Assembly (NCBI GenBank): GCA_017625695.1
Contig: JAGAKI010000019.1
Coordinates: 1-51,510, forward strand
Direction of reading: 5' to 3'
Source of the DNA: Clostridia bacterium
GTDB lineage: Bacteria > Bacillota > Clostridia > UMGS1840
DNA length: 51,510 nucleotides
Of this stretch, positions 40,262-49,108 are shown one piece after another. The translations under genes and the position numbers were made by a program. Within the stretch, counting starts at the first letter, position 1. The number at the start of each line of letters is the position of its first letter. The notes beneath the pieces were generated by a model. The model was not told the origin of the DNA. It was given only the letters and a program-made list of their open reading frames with translations, and searched no databases.

Positions 40262-40306
40262 AAACAAAAGGACCGTGACAGAATAAATCTTATTTTGTCA
40301 CAGTCC
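40262..40306 (-). terminator. Terminator of the amino-acid ABC transporter operon
   Basis: On the minus strand a 17-bp stem starts GGACTGTGACA and closes CTGTCACGGTCC, with a 3-nt loop and a T-rich tail (TTTTGTTT). It lies between the ATPase stop and the HAD gene. Confidence 0.8.
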
Positions 40307-40312
40307 ATGGTT

Positions 40313-41059
40313 TTAAGACTGATAATTTTGCAAAAATGCGTGCAACCGTTCGCTTTTCGGATGTTCAAACACTTCCTGAGGTGTGCCTTGTTCTGCAATA
40401 ACTCCGTTATCCATAAAGATGATATAATCGGAAACTTCTTTGGCAAAGGACATTTCGTGGGTAACGATGACCAAAGTCATATCCTGGTCTGCCAATTGTT
40501 TGATTACCTTGAGAACTTCACCGGTCAGTTCCGGGTCCAAAGCAGAGGTGGGTTCGTCAAAGCACAAAATTTCCGGATTTAACGCCAAAGCCCGTGCAAT
40601 GGCAACACGTTGTTGCTGACCGCCGGACAGTTCACAGGGGTAGTTGTTGATTTTGCTGGAAAGACCAACTTTTTCAATCAGTTCCAGTGCTTTCTTTTCG
40701 ATGTTTTCCGGCGTATCTGTTTTTAACAGAGTTGGTGCTAAGGTAATGTTTTTTAACACGGTGTACTGAGGAAATAAATTGAATGACTGGAATACCAAGC
40801 CAAAATGCAGACGCATTTCACGAATGTACTGGTCACTCATTTTGTCCTTTTCTTTTCCGTCGTATATTACGTTTCCGTTAACTGCAATGGTTCCGCTTTC
40901 TGCAAACTCCAGAAAGTTTAAGCATCGCAGCAAGGTGGTTTTTCCGCCACCGGAAGAGCCGATGATGGAAAGTACATCGCCTTTTTTTATGGAAAAACTG
41001 ATGCCTTTTAATACTTCTGTTTTTCCAAAACTTTTTACAAGATTCTTTACTTCTAACAT
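40313..41059 (-). CDS. Polar amino-acid ABC transporter ATP-binding protein (GlnQ type)
   Basis: A protein of 248 aa. Walker [14 protein letters not shown] at about 34-46, Q-loop [14 protein letters not shown], signature [15 protein letters not shown], Walker [16 protein letters not shown]-loop [20 protein letters not shown]-type loops and a C-terminus ending [13 protein letters not shown] are characteristic of the PAAT (glutamine/cystine/arginine) group. It is last in the substrate-binding protein - permease - ATPase operon. Confidence 0.92.
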   Translation of the reverse strand: MLEVKNLVKSFGKTEVLKGISFSIKKGDVLSIIGSSGGGKTTLLRCLNFLEFAESGTIAVNGNVIYDGKEKDKMSDQYIREMRLHFGLVFQSFNLFPQYTVLKNITLAPTLLKTDTPENIEKKALELIEKVGLSSKINNYPCELSGGQQQRVAIARALALNPEILCFDEPTSALDPELTGEVLKVIKQLADQDMTLVIVTHEMSFAKEVSDYIIFMDNGVIAEQGTPQEVFEHPKSERLHAFLQNYQS

Positions 41060-41076
41060 AGAATTTGCTTCCTTTA

Positions 41077-41724
41077 TTATACCTTATAGTAGCTTAGTTT
41101 CTTTTCGATGTATCCAAAAATCAAAGTCAGAATTCCGCAAAATGCCAGATAAAATGCACCGGAATAGAATAAGGGCCAGAGAATGTGTTCACTATTCATC
41201 ATTCGTTTTGCATTCCAGGTGATTTCGTAAATCATAATGGTATTGGCAAGAGAAGTATCTTTTACTAAAGTCAGAAATTCATTGCTCATCGGTGCAATGA
41301 TTCTTTTTACCACCTGCATCAGAATAATTTTGAAAAATACCTGCCGTTTCGTTAATCCTAACACAGCACCGGCTTCATATTGACCTTTGGGAATTGACTC
41401 AATGCTGCCTCTGAATATTTCTGCAAAATAACAGGAATAATTGAGTACAAATGCAACAATGACAGCATAAAACAGATTGACTCCTTTAAATCCAAGCAAT
41501 CCCGGTCCCAGACCGAAGGTAATCAGTTGAAGCATCAGCGGAGTTCCACGGATAATCCAGATTAAGGTTTTGATGGGGTATTTTACGATTTTCAGTTTGC
41601 TCATCGAGCCAAAGGAAATTAAAAGACCAAGGGGCAGTGCCATCAAAAGGGTGAGTCCAAAAATTTGTAAGGTGGTGCTAAGCCCTTCCAAAAGGCTTAA
41701 TGTCACTTTTAAGAACAGTTGCAT
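41077..41724 (-). CDS. Polar amino-acid ABC transporter permease (HisM/GlnP type)
   Basis: A protein of 215 aa with about five TM helices. It starts [20 protein letters not shown] and contains [12 protein letters not shown] and the EAA loop [19 protein letters not shown], then [16 protein letters not shown]. These are conserved in the HisMQ/GlnP family. It lies 17 nt upstream of the ATPase gene and probably acts as a homodimer. The N-terminus is short, without a fused binding domain. Confidence 0.9.
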   Translation of the reverse strand: MQLFLKVTLSLLEGLSTTLQIFGLTLLMALPLGLLISFGSMSKLKIVKYPIKTLIWIIRGTPLMLQLITFGLGPGLLGFKGVNLFYAVIVAFVLNYSCYFAEIFRGSIESIPKGQYEAGAVLGLTKRQVFFKIILMQVVKRIIAPMSNEFLTLVKDTSLANTIMIYEITWNAKRMMNSEHILWPLFYSGAFYLAFCGILTLIFGYIEKKLSYYKV

Positions 41725-41744
41725 AAAAACCTCTTATATCCATC

Positions 41745-41787
41745 AAAAAGGGTTGTTTCAAAAAGACTTTGCCACAACCCTTTTTTT
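41745..41787 (-). terminator. Hairpin between binding-protein and permease genes (attenuator-like)
   Basis: A 12-bp stem, AAAAAGGGTTGT / ACAACCCTTTTT, on either strand, with a 17-nt loop. It is a likely partial terminator that keeps the binding protein in excess over the permease, a common design for such operons. Confidence 0.6.
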
Positions 41788-41812
41788 GACTTGTATTCTT
41801 TTTTAGAACAAA

Positions 41813-42568
41813 TTAGAATGCCAGATTCAGTTCGTATTTTTCAGCCAGTGCGGGGAGTGTTCCGTCAGCATTTAATTCGTCAATTGCTTTGTCAACAGCT
41901 TCTTTTAATTCAGTATCTTCCAGTCTGAAGCCGATACCGTATTCTTCGCTGGTCAGTTCTAAACCATATGTAAGATCTGCATAGCTGGTACCTTCAGCGG
42001 TAGAAGCTTTTGCCATGGTAATGTCGATCACGCAAGCGTCTGCCTGGCCGCCTGCAACTGCCAGTAATGCATCAGTCTGTGCTGCAACAGGAGTGTAGTT
42101 TTCATCTAAACCATTGTCTTTGATTGCAGTTTCGCCGGCAGAACCTGCTTCAGCAGCAAATTTCAAGCCGATTAAGCTTTCGATGGTTGTGTAGTTTTCA
42201 ATGGCATCTTTTGCCATTACAACAACCTGAGCATTTTTAACATATGCTTTGGATACTAAACAGTTGGTTTTTACTTCATCGGAAATGGTCATACCGTTCC
42301 AGATACAGTCAATCTGGTCAGCGTCCAGGGTGGGGAATTTGGTATCCCAGTTGATTTCAACAAATTCGGGTTCTTTGCCCAGTTTTTCACAAACTGCTTC
42401 TGCAAATTCGGTATCAAAACCGGTCAGCTTACCAGCGTCATCCAGGTAGTTCATGGGTTCGTAAATGGTGTAACCGATCACCAGTTTGTTGTCTTCTGCG
42501 GTCTGACATCCTGCTAATGCAAGAATAGCGAGCAATGCAACCATTGCCAGTGCAAGTAATTTTTTCAT
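41813..42568 (-). CDS. Amino-acid ABC transporter substrate-binding lipoprotein
   Basis: A protein of 251 aa. Signal peptide and lipobox (LLALAMVALLAILALAGC, lipidated Cys near 21) followed by a SBP_bac_3 domain: VIGYTIYEPMNYLDDAGKLTGFDTEFAEAVCEKLG, then WDTKFPTLDADQIDCIWNGM and the late stretch YGIGFRLEDTELKEAVDKAI. It binds a polar amino acid outside the membrane. The start is ATG 42568 after AAAGGAG; the upstream MRKRRNKT extension overlaps the binding site. It has its own promoter (42617-42645). Confidence 0.92.
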   Translation of the reverse strand: MKKLLALAMVALLAILALAGCQTAEDNKLVIGYTIYEPMNYLDDAGKLTGFDTEFAEAVCEKLGKEPEFVEINWDTKFPTLDADQIDCIWNGMTISDEVKTNCLVSKAYVKNAQVVVMAKDAIENYTTIESLIGLKFAAEAGSAGETAIKDNGLDENYTPVAAQTDALLAVAGGQADACVIDITMAKASTAEGTSYADLTYGLELTSEEYGIGFRLEDTELKEAVDKAIDELNADGTLPALAEKYELNLAF

Positions 42569-42616
42569 TGTTTTGTTTCTCCTTTTCCTCAAGTGGTATT
42601 TTTGTTACCTTTCTAT

Positions 42617-42645
42617 ATCATATCATAAGTTTTTTAAAAAATCAA
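42617..42645 (-). promoter_or_regulatory. Promoter of the amino-acid transporter operon
   Basis: On the minus strand TTGATT (42640-42645), 17 bp, TATGAT (42617-42622). Confidence 0.65.
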
Positions 42646-42703
42646 CTATAAAATAGTTTTTTTCCATATTTTTTCCTGTGAGTAGCTTCTTCTTATTGAA
42701 AAT

Positions 42704-42732
42704 TTGACAAAAACAGAAATTTGTGATAAAAT
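42704..42732 (+). promoter_or_regulatory. Promoter of trmK
   Basis: TTGACA (42704-42709), 17 bp, TAAAAT (42727-42732). Confidence 0.75.
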
Positions 42733-42770
42733 AAAAATATGCAAAAATTAAGAAATAACGGAGAAAAAGA

Positions 42771-43451
42771 ATGCGGATTCCAATTACAGAACGTTTGAAA
42801 ACAGCAGCAGAAATGATCGGACAAGCAACCGTTTTATGTGATATTGGTTGTGACCATGGATACCTGCCTATTTATCTCGCTGAAAAGGGACAGATACAAC
42901 GAGCGTATGCTTGCGATTTGCGGGACGGTCCTTTAAAAACTGCTGCTAACAATATTACTGCATATCATCTGAAAGACCGGATTCAAACAGTCAAAAGTGA
43001 TGGTTTGCACGAGCTTTCAGAGTTTTCTTTTGATGTGATTTCCATTTGCGGTATGGGCGGACGGCTGATTGCGGAAATTATCGAACGGGATCTTGACATT
43101 GCCGGGCGTGCAAAAAAGCTGGTGCTTCAGCCGATGAGTGAAATTCCGGTTTTACGGAAATTTCTTTCAGAGAACGGATTCTTGATTACAGAAGAACGTT
43201 TGGCGTTGGAGGACCGCCGGTTTTATGTTCTTATGACGGTGGAAAAAGGGGAAGAAATCTATCGGGATGAACTGGACTATGTGATCGGACGCCGGTTGTT
43301 TATGCATCCGGATGCTCTTACCCGGGACTATCTTTCCAAAGAAATCCGACGTTTTTCAGAGATTTTAACTGCCCGCGGGGGCAGGGATAAGGCTCCTGAA
43401 ATTGACAGAATTCTTGAGGAATTGAAAAAAATAGAAGAAAACAGAATTTAA
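42771..43451 (+). CDS. trmK: tRNA (adenine(22)-N1)-methyltransferase TrmK
   Basis: A protein of 226 aa. The SAM-binding class I methyltransferase fold shows VLCDIGCDHGYLPIYLAEKG and AYACDLRDGPLKTAANNI, then VISICGMGGRLIAEII and VLQPMSEIPVLRKFL, matching B. subtilis YqfN/TrmK, which methylates A22 of tRNAs. The length fits. It is often next to rpoD/dnaG in Firmicutes; here it stands before an unrelated regulator with its own promoter. Confidence 0.9.
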   Translation: MRIPITERLKTAAEMIGQATVLCDIGCDHGYLPIYLAEKGQIQRAYACDLRDGPLKTAANNITAYHLKDRIQTVKSDGLHELSEFSFDVISICGMGGRLIAEIIERDLDIAGRAKKLVLQPMSEIPVLRKFLSENGFLITEERLALEDRRFYVLMTVEKGEEIYRDELDYVIGRRLFMHPDALTRDYLSKEIRRFSEILTARGGRDKAPEIDRILEELKKIEENRI

Positions 43452-43463
43452 TGTAAAAAGAAC

Positions 43464-43492
43464 TTGAAATCTTCACATTTTTATGTTATAAT
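43464..43492 (+). promoter_or_regulatory. Promoter of the PucR-like/ftsEX operon
   Basis: TTGAAA (43464-43469), 17 bp, TATAAT (43487-43492). Confidence 0.7.
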
Positions 43493-43567
43493 ATAAGAAG
43501 TTTGTAATTTAACTTTCTATGCAGAGTTTTGATACAAAAACTGAACGAAACAGTGAGGCGGTAAATT

Positions 43568-44653
43568 ATGATTAACAAACATTTTCAAAATGCAGTATAC
43601 CAGTTCGTTGGTATTGTTGAATATCAGTTTGGCATACTGGACGATAACAGTATGGTGATTGCCAGCTCAGAGAATGCCAGTATTGGAAAACAAATGGCGA
43701 TTGATCTGGATCTTTTGAATGACGGGTCTGTTATCGTGGAGAACGGTGTTACCTATAAACCGATTTTTGTCAGATCTAAGTTGGAGTTCTGCGTTTATGT
43801 GGAATCTGATTCTGAAATTGCCAAAAAGTATGCACAGATGCTGAGTGCTACATTTGCTAATATTAAACAGTTTTATGAAGAAAAATATGATGCAGGCAAT
43901 TTCTTGAAAAATATTTTATTAGATAGTATTCTGCCCGGTGATATCTATGCCCGTTCCAAAGAACTGAAACTGGCATACGAAGTTCCCAGAATGGTGTATG
44001 TTGTAAATCTTCCTGTTCAGGATGACGGCAATGTATATGAAATTCTTTGCGGGATGTTTCCGGAACGCGGCAAACAGTTTGTGATTCCGTTAGACGAAAA
44101 GAATATTGCTATTATTACCGAAACAAACGACGCAGATCTTACTACCCGCAAAAAAGAATCGGTGGTTTCTTCCATTATTGATACCGTACGTTCCGAAGTA
44201 ATGATTAACATATGTGTAGGGATTGGCTCTGTGGCAAATACGCTTCGTGATGTGGCAACTTCCTATCGGGAAGGACAGGTTGCTTTGGAAATCGGAAAAG
44301 TATTTGACGCTGACAAAGAAATTTTAAATTATGAATCTTTGGGCATCGGCAGACTGATTTACCAGTTGCCCGTAAAGCTGTGTCAGATGTTTTTGGATGA
44401 AGTATTCAAAAAAGATTCCATCGACAAACTGGATTCTGAAACGCTGATGACCATTCAGAAGTTTTTTGATAACAGTCTGAATATTTCCGAAACTTCCAGA
44501 AAACTTTTCATTCACAGAAACACCTTGGTGTACCGTCTGGATAAAATTCAGAAACTCACCGGACTGGATTTGCGTGAATTTGACGATGCTATCATTTTCA
44601 AAGTAGCAATGATGGTGAAAAAATATCTTTCTGCAAATGTAATGAAAATCTGA
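43568..44653 (+). CDS. PucR/CdaR-like helix-turn-helix regulator
   Basis: A protein of 361 aa. The C-terminal PucR-type HTH is clear: FFDNSLNISETSRKLFIHRN, then TLVYRLDKIQKLTGLDLREFDDA (about 290-345). The middle region (about 130-250) resembles the degenerate GGDEF-like domain of CdaR proteins (VNICVGIGSVANTLRDVATSYREGQVALE), and the N-terminus has a sensor-like part. Such proteins usually control sugar-diacid or purine catabolism, yet this one lies 11 nt upstream of ftsE, so it seems co-transcribed with ftsEX. AGGCGG precedes the ATG. The signal sensed is unknown. Confidence 0.82.
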   Translation: MINKHFQNAVYQFVGIVEYQFGILDDNSMVIASSENASIGKQMAIDLDLLNDGSVIVENGVTYKPIFVRSKLEFCVYVESDSEIAKKYAQMLSATFANIKQFYEEKYDAGNFLKNILLDSILPGDIYARSKELKLAYEVPRMVYVVNLPVQDDGNVYEILCGMFPERGKQFVIPLDEKNIAIITETNDADLTTRKKESVVSSIIDTVRSEVMINICVGIGSVANTLRDVATSYREGQVALEIGKVFDADKEILNYESLGIGRLIYQLPVKLCQMFLDEVFKKDSIDKLDSETLMTIQKFFDNSLNISETSRKLFIHRNTLVYRLDKIQKLTGLDLREFDDAIIFKVAMMVKKYLSANVMKI

Positions 44654-44664
44654 GGTGGTGTGCT

Positions 44665-45360
44665 GTGTTACAATTCAGAAATGTTACCAAAGTATATGAT
44701 AACACCAATGTAACTGCGTTGGAAAATATCAACTTAGAGATTGAAAAAGGTGAATTTGTATTCCTGGTAGGACACAGCGGTGCAGGGAAATCTACACTGA
44801 TTAAACTGATTACCGCAGAAGAAAAAGCTACCTCCGGGGAAATTATCATAAATGACATCAACGTAACCAAGCTGAAATCGAAGGAAATTCCGTTCTATCG
44901 CAGAACCCTGGGGATGGTATTTCAGGATTTCAGGCTGTTGGAAAATAAAACAGTCATTGAAAATGTGGCATTTGCAATGAAGGTGGTAGGTGCAACCAAC
45001 CGTCAGATCAGAAGACGTGCTCCGGATGTGTTGGGCAGAGTTGGCTTATCGCAGAAGGCACATTTTCTGCCGGATCAGTTATCCGGCGGGGAACAGCAAC
45101 GTGTGGCAATTGCAAGAGCGTTGGCAAATAACCCAAATCTGATTATTGCCGATGAGCCTACCGGAAATCTTGACCCGGATATTTCGGGCGAAATTATGCA
45201 ATATCTGGAGGAAATTAACCGTAGTGGAACAACCGTTATCGTTGCCACTCACGATAAAGATATTGTTAACAGAATGCACAAGCGTGTTATCGCTGTAGAC
45301 GGAGGAAGCATTGTCCGGGATGATGAAAGAGGAGGCTACAGTGACGATGAAGAATTTTAG
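44665..45360 (+). CDS. ftsE: Cell-division ATP-binding protein FtsE
   Basis: A protein of 231 aa. Walker [15 protein letters not shown], signature [15 protein letters not shown], Walker [16 protein letters not shown]-loop VATHDKDIV. The start [21 protein letters not shown] and [14 protein letters not shown] are FtsE-specific. GTG start 44665 after GAGGTGG. FtsE with FtsX controls peptidoglycan hydrolases at division or during sporulation. It overlaps ftsX. Confidence 0.93.
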   Translation: MLQFRNVTKVYDNTNVTALENINLEIEKGEFVFLVGHSGAGKSTLIKLITAEEKATSGEIIINDINVTKLKSKEIPFYRRTLGMVFQDFRLLENKTVIENVAFAMKVVGATNRQIRRRAPDVLGRVGLSQKAHFLPDQLSGGEQQRVAIARALANNPNLIIADEPTGNLDPDISGEIMQYLEEINRSGTTVIVATHDKDIVNRMHKRVIAVDGGSIVRDDERGGYSDDEEF

Positions 45361-46228
45361 TTATTTTTTCAAAGAAGGGGTTATGAATCTGTTTACCAAC
45401 AAAATGGTAACCTTGATGACTCTTCTTACTGTGATTGTCTCCTTGTTGGTAACAGGTGTATTCCAGGTGGTTTCTTCCAATCTGATGCATATTTCCAGAG
45501 AAGTGGGAAATAATTTTGAATTTAACATTTACATCAAAGACAGTGTACCGGCAGAGCAGCTGAATGCGGTTGGTGAGAAAATCATGGGAGTTGCTATGGT
45601 AAACGATGTCGTTTTAAAACCAAAGGCCGATACATTTACCGAATTTAAAGATAAAGTCGCAAATGATTCTCTGTTGAAAGGATTGTCGGAAGAGGAAAAT
45701 CCCTTCCGTGATTGCTTTATTGTGACTCTGACCAATCTGGATCAGGCAGATTATGTATTGGGTGAAATCAAATTATTGGAGGAAGTGGATTCCGTTTCCA
45801 ATAATCTGGAAACCTCAAAAAAACTTTCTGCGATTGAAAAGAAAGTGAAGCTTTACAGCATTATTATCTATGTGCTGTTGGCGATTCTCTGTCTTAGCAT
45901 TATTTCCAATATTATTAATCTTTCCATTTTTTCTCGCAGAAAGCAGATTAATATTATGAAATATGTAGGAGCAACCAACGGATTTGTAAAAGCACCGTTT
46001 ATTATTGAGGGAGTTTTGGTTGGTATGGTAGGAGCCTTGCTTTCCAGTGCCATTTTAAGCTATCTATACAGTCTTTTGTATAGTAACTTTTCTCAGGTGC
46101 TTGAGGGCGTGTATCTACTGCCTCCCATCCCGGTATTTCTGGAACTGCTTGTGATGAATGCGGCATACGGGATTCTGATTGGAGGTCTGGGTGCTGCTGT
46201 TGCAGTGAATAAACATGTTAAAGTGTAA
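45347..46228 (+). CDS. ftsX: Cell-division permease-like protein FtsX
   Basis: A protein of about 293 aa. N-terminal TM1 (MVTLMTLLTVIVSLLVTGVF) is followed by an extracellular loop of about 130 residues (FNIYIKDSVPAEQLNAVGEK), then three TM helices with FSRRKQINIMKYVGATNGFVK between the second and third. This matches FtsX. ATG 45347 (11 nt after AGGAGG) overlaps the ftsE stop; GTG 45341 is an alternative. The extracellular loop would activate the murein hydrolase encoded two genes downstream. Confidence 0.92.
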   Translation: MKNFSYFFKEGVMNLFTNKMVTLMTLLTVIVSLLVTGVFQVVSSNLMHISREVGNNFEFNIYIKDSVPAEQLNAVGEKIMGVAMVNDVVLKPKADTFTEFKDKVANDSLLKGLSEEENPFRDCFIVTLTNLDQADYVLGEIKLLEEVDSVSNNLETSKKLSAIEKKVKLYSIIIYVLLAILCLSIISNIINLSIFSRRKQINIMKYVGATNGFVKAPFIIEGVLVGMVGALLSSAILSYLYSLLYSNFSQVLEGVYLLPPIPVFLELLVMNAAYGILIGGLGAAVAVNKHVKV

Positions 46229-46260
46229 ATAGGTAAAAGATTAAAAAGGATAAAAAAGTT

Positions 46261-46605
46261 ATGGAAAAGCAAGTCAATGCAAATCTTAGTTCGACTTCGA
46301 CAATGAGTAGTACGGAACAACAAAATAAACATCATTCACACAAACACTACCATCATTCTTCCGGACGTAGACATTCGTCCAGATATAACCGGAGGAAACA
46401 GAATGGCTTCATTTTCTACAAAATCAAACATTTCTTTCGTAAAAATCGCAGACTGCGGCGTGCACGCCACAGAAATCCCAATCATCAGGAAAACAGGGTG
46501 ATGGTTTTCTGGATAATAGCGGCGGTTCTTCTGATGATAGTGTTAATTCCGTTGGTAACTTGGATTGCGGAGTTTATTGAAACAAGTCAGACTGCATTGC
46601 AATAG
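46261..46605 (+). CDS. His/Arg-rich single-pass membrane protein, unknown
   Basis: A protein of 114 aa. Residues 1-35 are Ser/Thr/Gln-rich and then very His-rich (NKHHSHKHYHHSSGRRH). Residues 36-78 are strongly basic (RRKQNGFIFYKIKHFFRKNRRLRRARHR). One TM helix follows (VMVFWIIAAVLLMIVLIPLV, about 80-100) with a short outer tail. The positive-inside rule puts the His/Arg part in the cytoplasm. An AAAAAGGAT site precedes the ATG. Its position between ftsX and the hydrolase gene suggests a link to that system. I recognise no family. Confidence 0.65.
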   Translation: MEKQVNANLSSTSTMSSTEQQNKHHSHKHYHHSSGRRHSSRYNRRKQNGFIFYKIKHFFRKNRRLRRARHRNPNHQENRVMVFWIIAAVLLMIVLIPLVTWIAEFIETSQTALQ

Positions 46606-46656
46606 TATTTGTTTTGATGTATTGGTTATGAGGTTTCAGAAAGGAACGGGCAGTTT

Positions 46657-47820
46657 ATGGGAAAGAGAATACTTTCGGTTGTTTTTGTTTTTGTGCTGAT
46701 GGTTTGCTTTTCTTCTGCTGTTTTGGCAGATCAGAAAACTGAACTGCAAAACAAGAGTCAGCAGGCACAACAAAAAGCAAGTGAAGCACAGCAAAAAATG
46801 AATGCTGCTAAACAGTCTCACGCAAACTATGAGGCAAAAAAGCAAGAGCTAGATACAAAGATGTCTCAGACTTCCGATCGAGTGAAAGCGCTTTCCAATC
46901 AGATTGCCAGCTTACAATCGGAAATTGATACTCAGGAAGAGGAAATTCAGCGTTTGACCGATAAAGAAGGGGAGACCAGAGGACTTTTCAAGCAGAGAAT
47001 GCGTGCTTTGTATGAAGAAAATCCTACTTCTTATCTTGATATTTTACTTTCCAGTGGCAGTATTGCAGATTTTTTCTATCGTTTGGATCTGATTCGTCAG
47101 ATTGCAGATTATGATCAGACTGTGATTTCAGATATTGTAAATCAAAAAACTAAAGTCGAGGAAGCAAAAGAGATTTTGACACAGAAAAAATCAGAAATTG
47201 CCACCATCAAAAAAGAGGAAGAAGCCGAACAAAAAAAACTGGCAGAATTGCTTTCCGAAAACAATCAGGTTTTGACGCAGTTAGAACAGGATATTTCCAA
47301 ATATAAATCGGAATACCAGAAGTTTGAACAGGAAAGTGCACGGATTCAGGAACAGATAAAAAATCTTTCCAAGCCTTCCGGTCAGGAAAAATCCTCCGGT
47401 ACGACAGCACAACAAAGCAAGTATACCGGAGGTGTTATGAATTGGCCTGCACCGGGGTACTATACCATAACTTCTCCGTTTGGAAACAGATTGCATCCTA
47501 TTTTAAAGGTGTATAAACTCCATACCGGGGTAGATATTGCAGCTCCCAGTGGTGCATCTGTTGTTGCAGCAGAGGATGGAAAAGTTATTTTATCTACCTA
47601 TTCCAGCGCATATGGTAACTATATTGTTATTGATCACGGCGGCGGAATTACCACTTTATATGCGCACCATTCTTCCAATTTGGTTTCTGTGGGTGCAGTC
47701 GTGAAAAGAGGGCAGAAAATTGCTAAAGTAGGCAGCACCGGCTGGTCTACCGGAGCCCATCTTCATTTTGAAGTTTCGGTGAACGGCAGTGTAAAGAATC
47801 CTTTGAACTATATTCAATAG
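46657..47820 (+). CDS. Secreted murein hydrolase/activator, PcsB/EnvC-like with M23 domain
   Basis: A protein of 387 aa. Signal peptide (LSVVFVFVLMVCFSSAVLA), a long coiled-coil region (about 25-240, Gln/Lys/Glu-rich), a short linker, and a C-terminal LytM/M23 peptidase domain. The zinc motif is intact: HTGVDIAAPSG (HxxxD) and HLHFEVS (HxH), so it should be catalytically active, unlike degenerate EnvC. The coiled coil matches the FtsX-interacting part of PcsB/EnvC/RipC-type proteins. Clustering with ftsEX strongly supports that partnership. Confidence 0.9.
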   Translation: MGKRILSVVFVFVLMVCFSSAVLADQKTELQNKSQQAQQKASEAQQKMNAAKQSHANYEAKKQELDTKMSQTSDRVKALSNQIASLQSEIDTQEEEIQRLTDKEGETRGLFKQRMRALYEENPTSYLDILLSSGSIADFFYRLDLIRQIADYDQTVISDIVNQKTKVEEAKEILTQKKSEIATIKKEEEAEQKKLAELLSENNQVLTQLEQDISKYKSEYQKFEQESARIQEQIKNLSKPSGQEKSSGTTAQQSKYTGGVMNWPAPGYYTITSPFGNRLHPILKVYKLHTGVDIAAPSGASVVAAEDGKVILSTYSSAYGNYIVIDHGGGITTLYAHHSSNLVSVGAVVKRGQKIAKVGSTGWSTGAHLHFEVSVNGSVKNPLNYIQ

Positions 47821-47872
47821 TTGAGCTTTTTATTTTTTCTGCATTGAAAGATGCAAAGCATAATATACTAAA

Positions 47873-47901
47873 GGAAGGGTATCACAACGTGGTACCCTTC
47901 C
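47873..47901 (+). terminator. Hairpin after the M23 gene
   Basis: A 13-bp stem, GGAAGGGTATCAC / GTGGTACCCTTCC, with an AAC loop. There is no real T-tract, so it may be a processing or weak terminator hairpin before ctpA. Confidence 0.5.
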
Positions 47902-47926
47902 ATTTCAAAGAAACTGAGGAATTGCT

Positions 47927-49108
47927 ATGAGCAAAAATATGTTACGACGAATGTTATATCTCGTTCTGGTGGTCGCAATTGGCTTTGTTGGTTATTTTGC
48001 GGGCGTGTTAACTGAGCGGACCGGAACAAACGCAGGAAGTTATGTTACGGAAGCGTTGAAATTAAAAAAGCTTGGTGACGTGATTGAACACGAATATTAT
48101 TTTCAAGAGGATATTGATAAAGAGGAAGCCTTTGAACGTGCAATGGCAAGTTATGTCAATCAGCTTGGCGATCCCTTTTCTTCTTATATTTCCGGCGCAG
48201 ATTTAGATTCTTTTACTGAAGAAGTGGAAGGAAACTATGTGGGAATCGGTGTTGAAATCACAGTGGATGAAGATAATTTTATTACCGTCATCAATTCTTT
48301 CGATGGTTCTGCGGCACAAGTTGCAGGAATCAAAACAGGCGACCGGATTATTACGGTGTACGGTGAAACCTATACCGGTGACCAACTGGATGAAGTAGTA
48401 GATAAAATCCGAGGATTGCCGGGAGAAACCGTTGATCTGGAAATTTTAACTGCTGAAGGAGAAATCAAACCTATCACGCTGACCAGAAGCGAGGTTTCTG
48501 TTGAAACGGTACGTGTCAGAATGTTGAACGATTCCATTGGTTATGTGCGAATTTCCAGCTTTGATCTGGAAACAGACAAAGAATTTTTTGAAAAAATGAA
48601 ATTCTTTGATTTCACAAAAGTAAAAGGACTTGTTGTAGATTTGCGTTCTAATTCCGGAGGAACATTAGACAGCACGGTTGCGATTGCTGATTATCTGATG
48701 CCGGAGGGCAAAATTGTCAGTGTAAAATACAGAAATGGGGAAGAGTTAACCGAAACATCTGATGCCCAGCACGCTGTTAATGTTCCGATTTGTGTTTTGA
48801 TTAACGAAGGAACTGCCAGTGCGGCAGAATTGTTATCCGGTGGCTTGCGTGATAATAATCAGGCTGTTTTAATCGGTAAAAACTCCTACGGTAAAGGAGT
48901 TGTCGGTCAGACCTTCCAGATTGATTCTCAGAGTGCCGTTTTACTGACGGTTGGGGAATACTTCTTACCTTGTGGTGATAACATTCATAAAATCGGATTG
49001 AAGCCTGATATTGAAGTGGACATTGATAATCAGAATACCAGCATCTTTTTATTGCCGGAATCTGAAGATGCTCAACTGCAACGGGCAATTGAGGAATTAA
49101 AACGATGA
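47927..49108 (+). CDS. ctpA: C-terminal processing peptidase, S41 family
   Basis: A protein of 393 aa. An N-terminal membrane anchor (LYLVLVVAIGFVGYFAG) is followed by a PDZ domain (about 105-190, GIGVEITVDEDNFITVINSF, IKTGDRIITVYGE). The S41 catalytic core has the Ser in NEGTASAAELLSGGL and the Lys in IGKNSYGKGVVGQ. GLVVDLRSNSGGTLD is also typical. Ctp proteases trim cell-wall enzymes or sporulation proteins; in operons with ftsEX and an M23 hydrolase the hydrolase itself is a possible client (inferred). It overlaps ispE (ATGA). Confidence 0.92.
   Translation: MSKNMLRRMLYLVLVVAIGFVGYFAGVLTERTGTNAGSYVTEALKLKKLGDVIEHEYYFQEDIDKEEAFERAMASYVNQLGDPFSSYISGADLDSFTEEVEGNYVGIGVEITVDEDNFITVINSFDGSAAQVAGIKTGDRIITVYGETYTGDQLDEVVDKIRGLPGETVDLEILTAEGEIKPITLTRSEVSVETVRVRMLNDSIGYVRISSFDLETDKEFFEKMKFFDFTKVKGLVVDLRSNSGGTLDSTVAIADYLMPEGKIVSVKYRNGEELTETSDAQHAVNVPICVLINEGTASAAELLSGGLRDNNQAVLIGKNSYGKGVVGQTFQIDSQSAVLLTVGEYFLPCGDNIHKIGLKPDIEVDIDNQNTSIFLLPESEDAQLQRAIEELKR

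Noticed and set aside
40237-40446. N-terminal extension of the HAD hydrolase
   Set aside because: The extension runs through the transporter terminator hairpin; ATG 40236 has a binding site and gives a normal HAD length.
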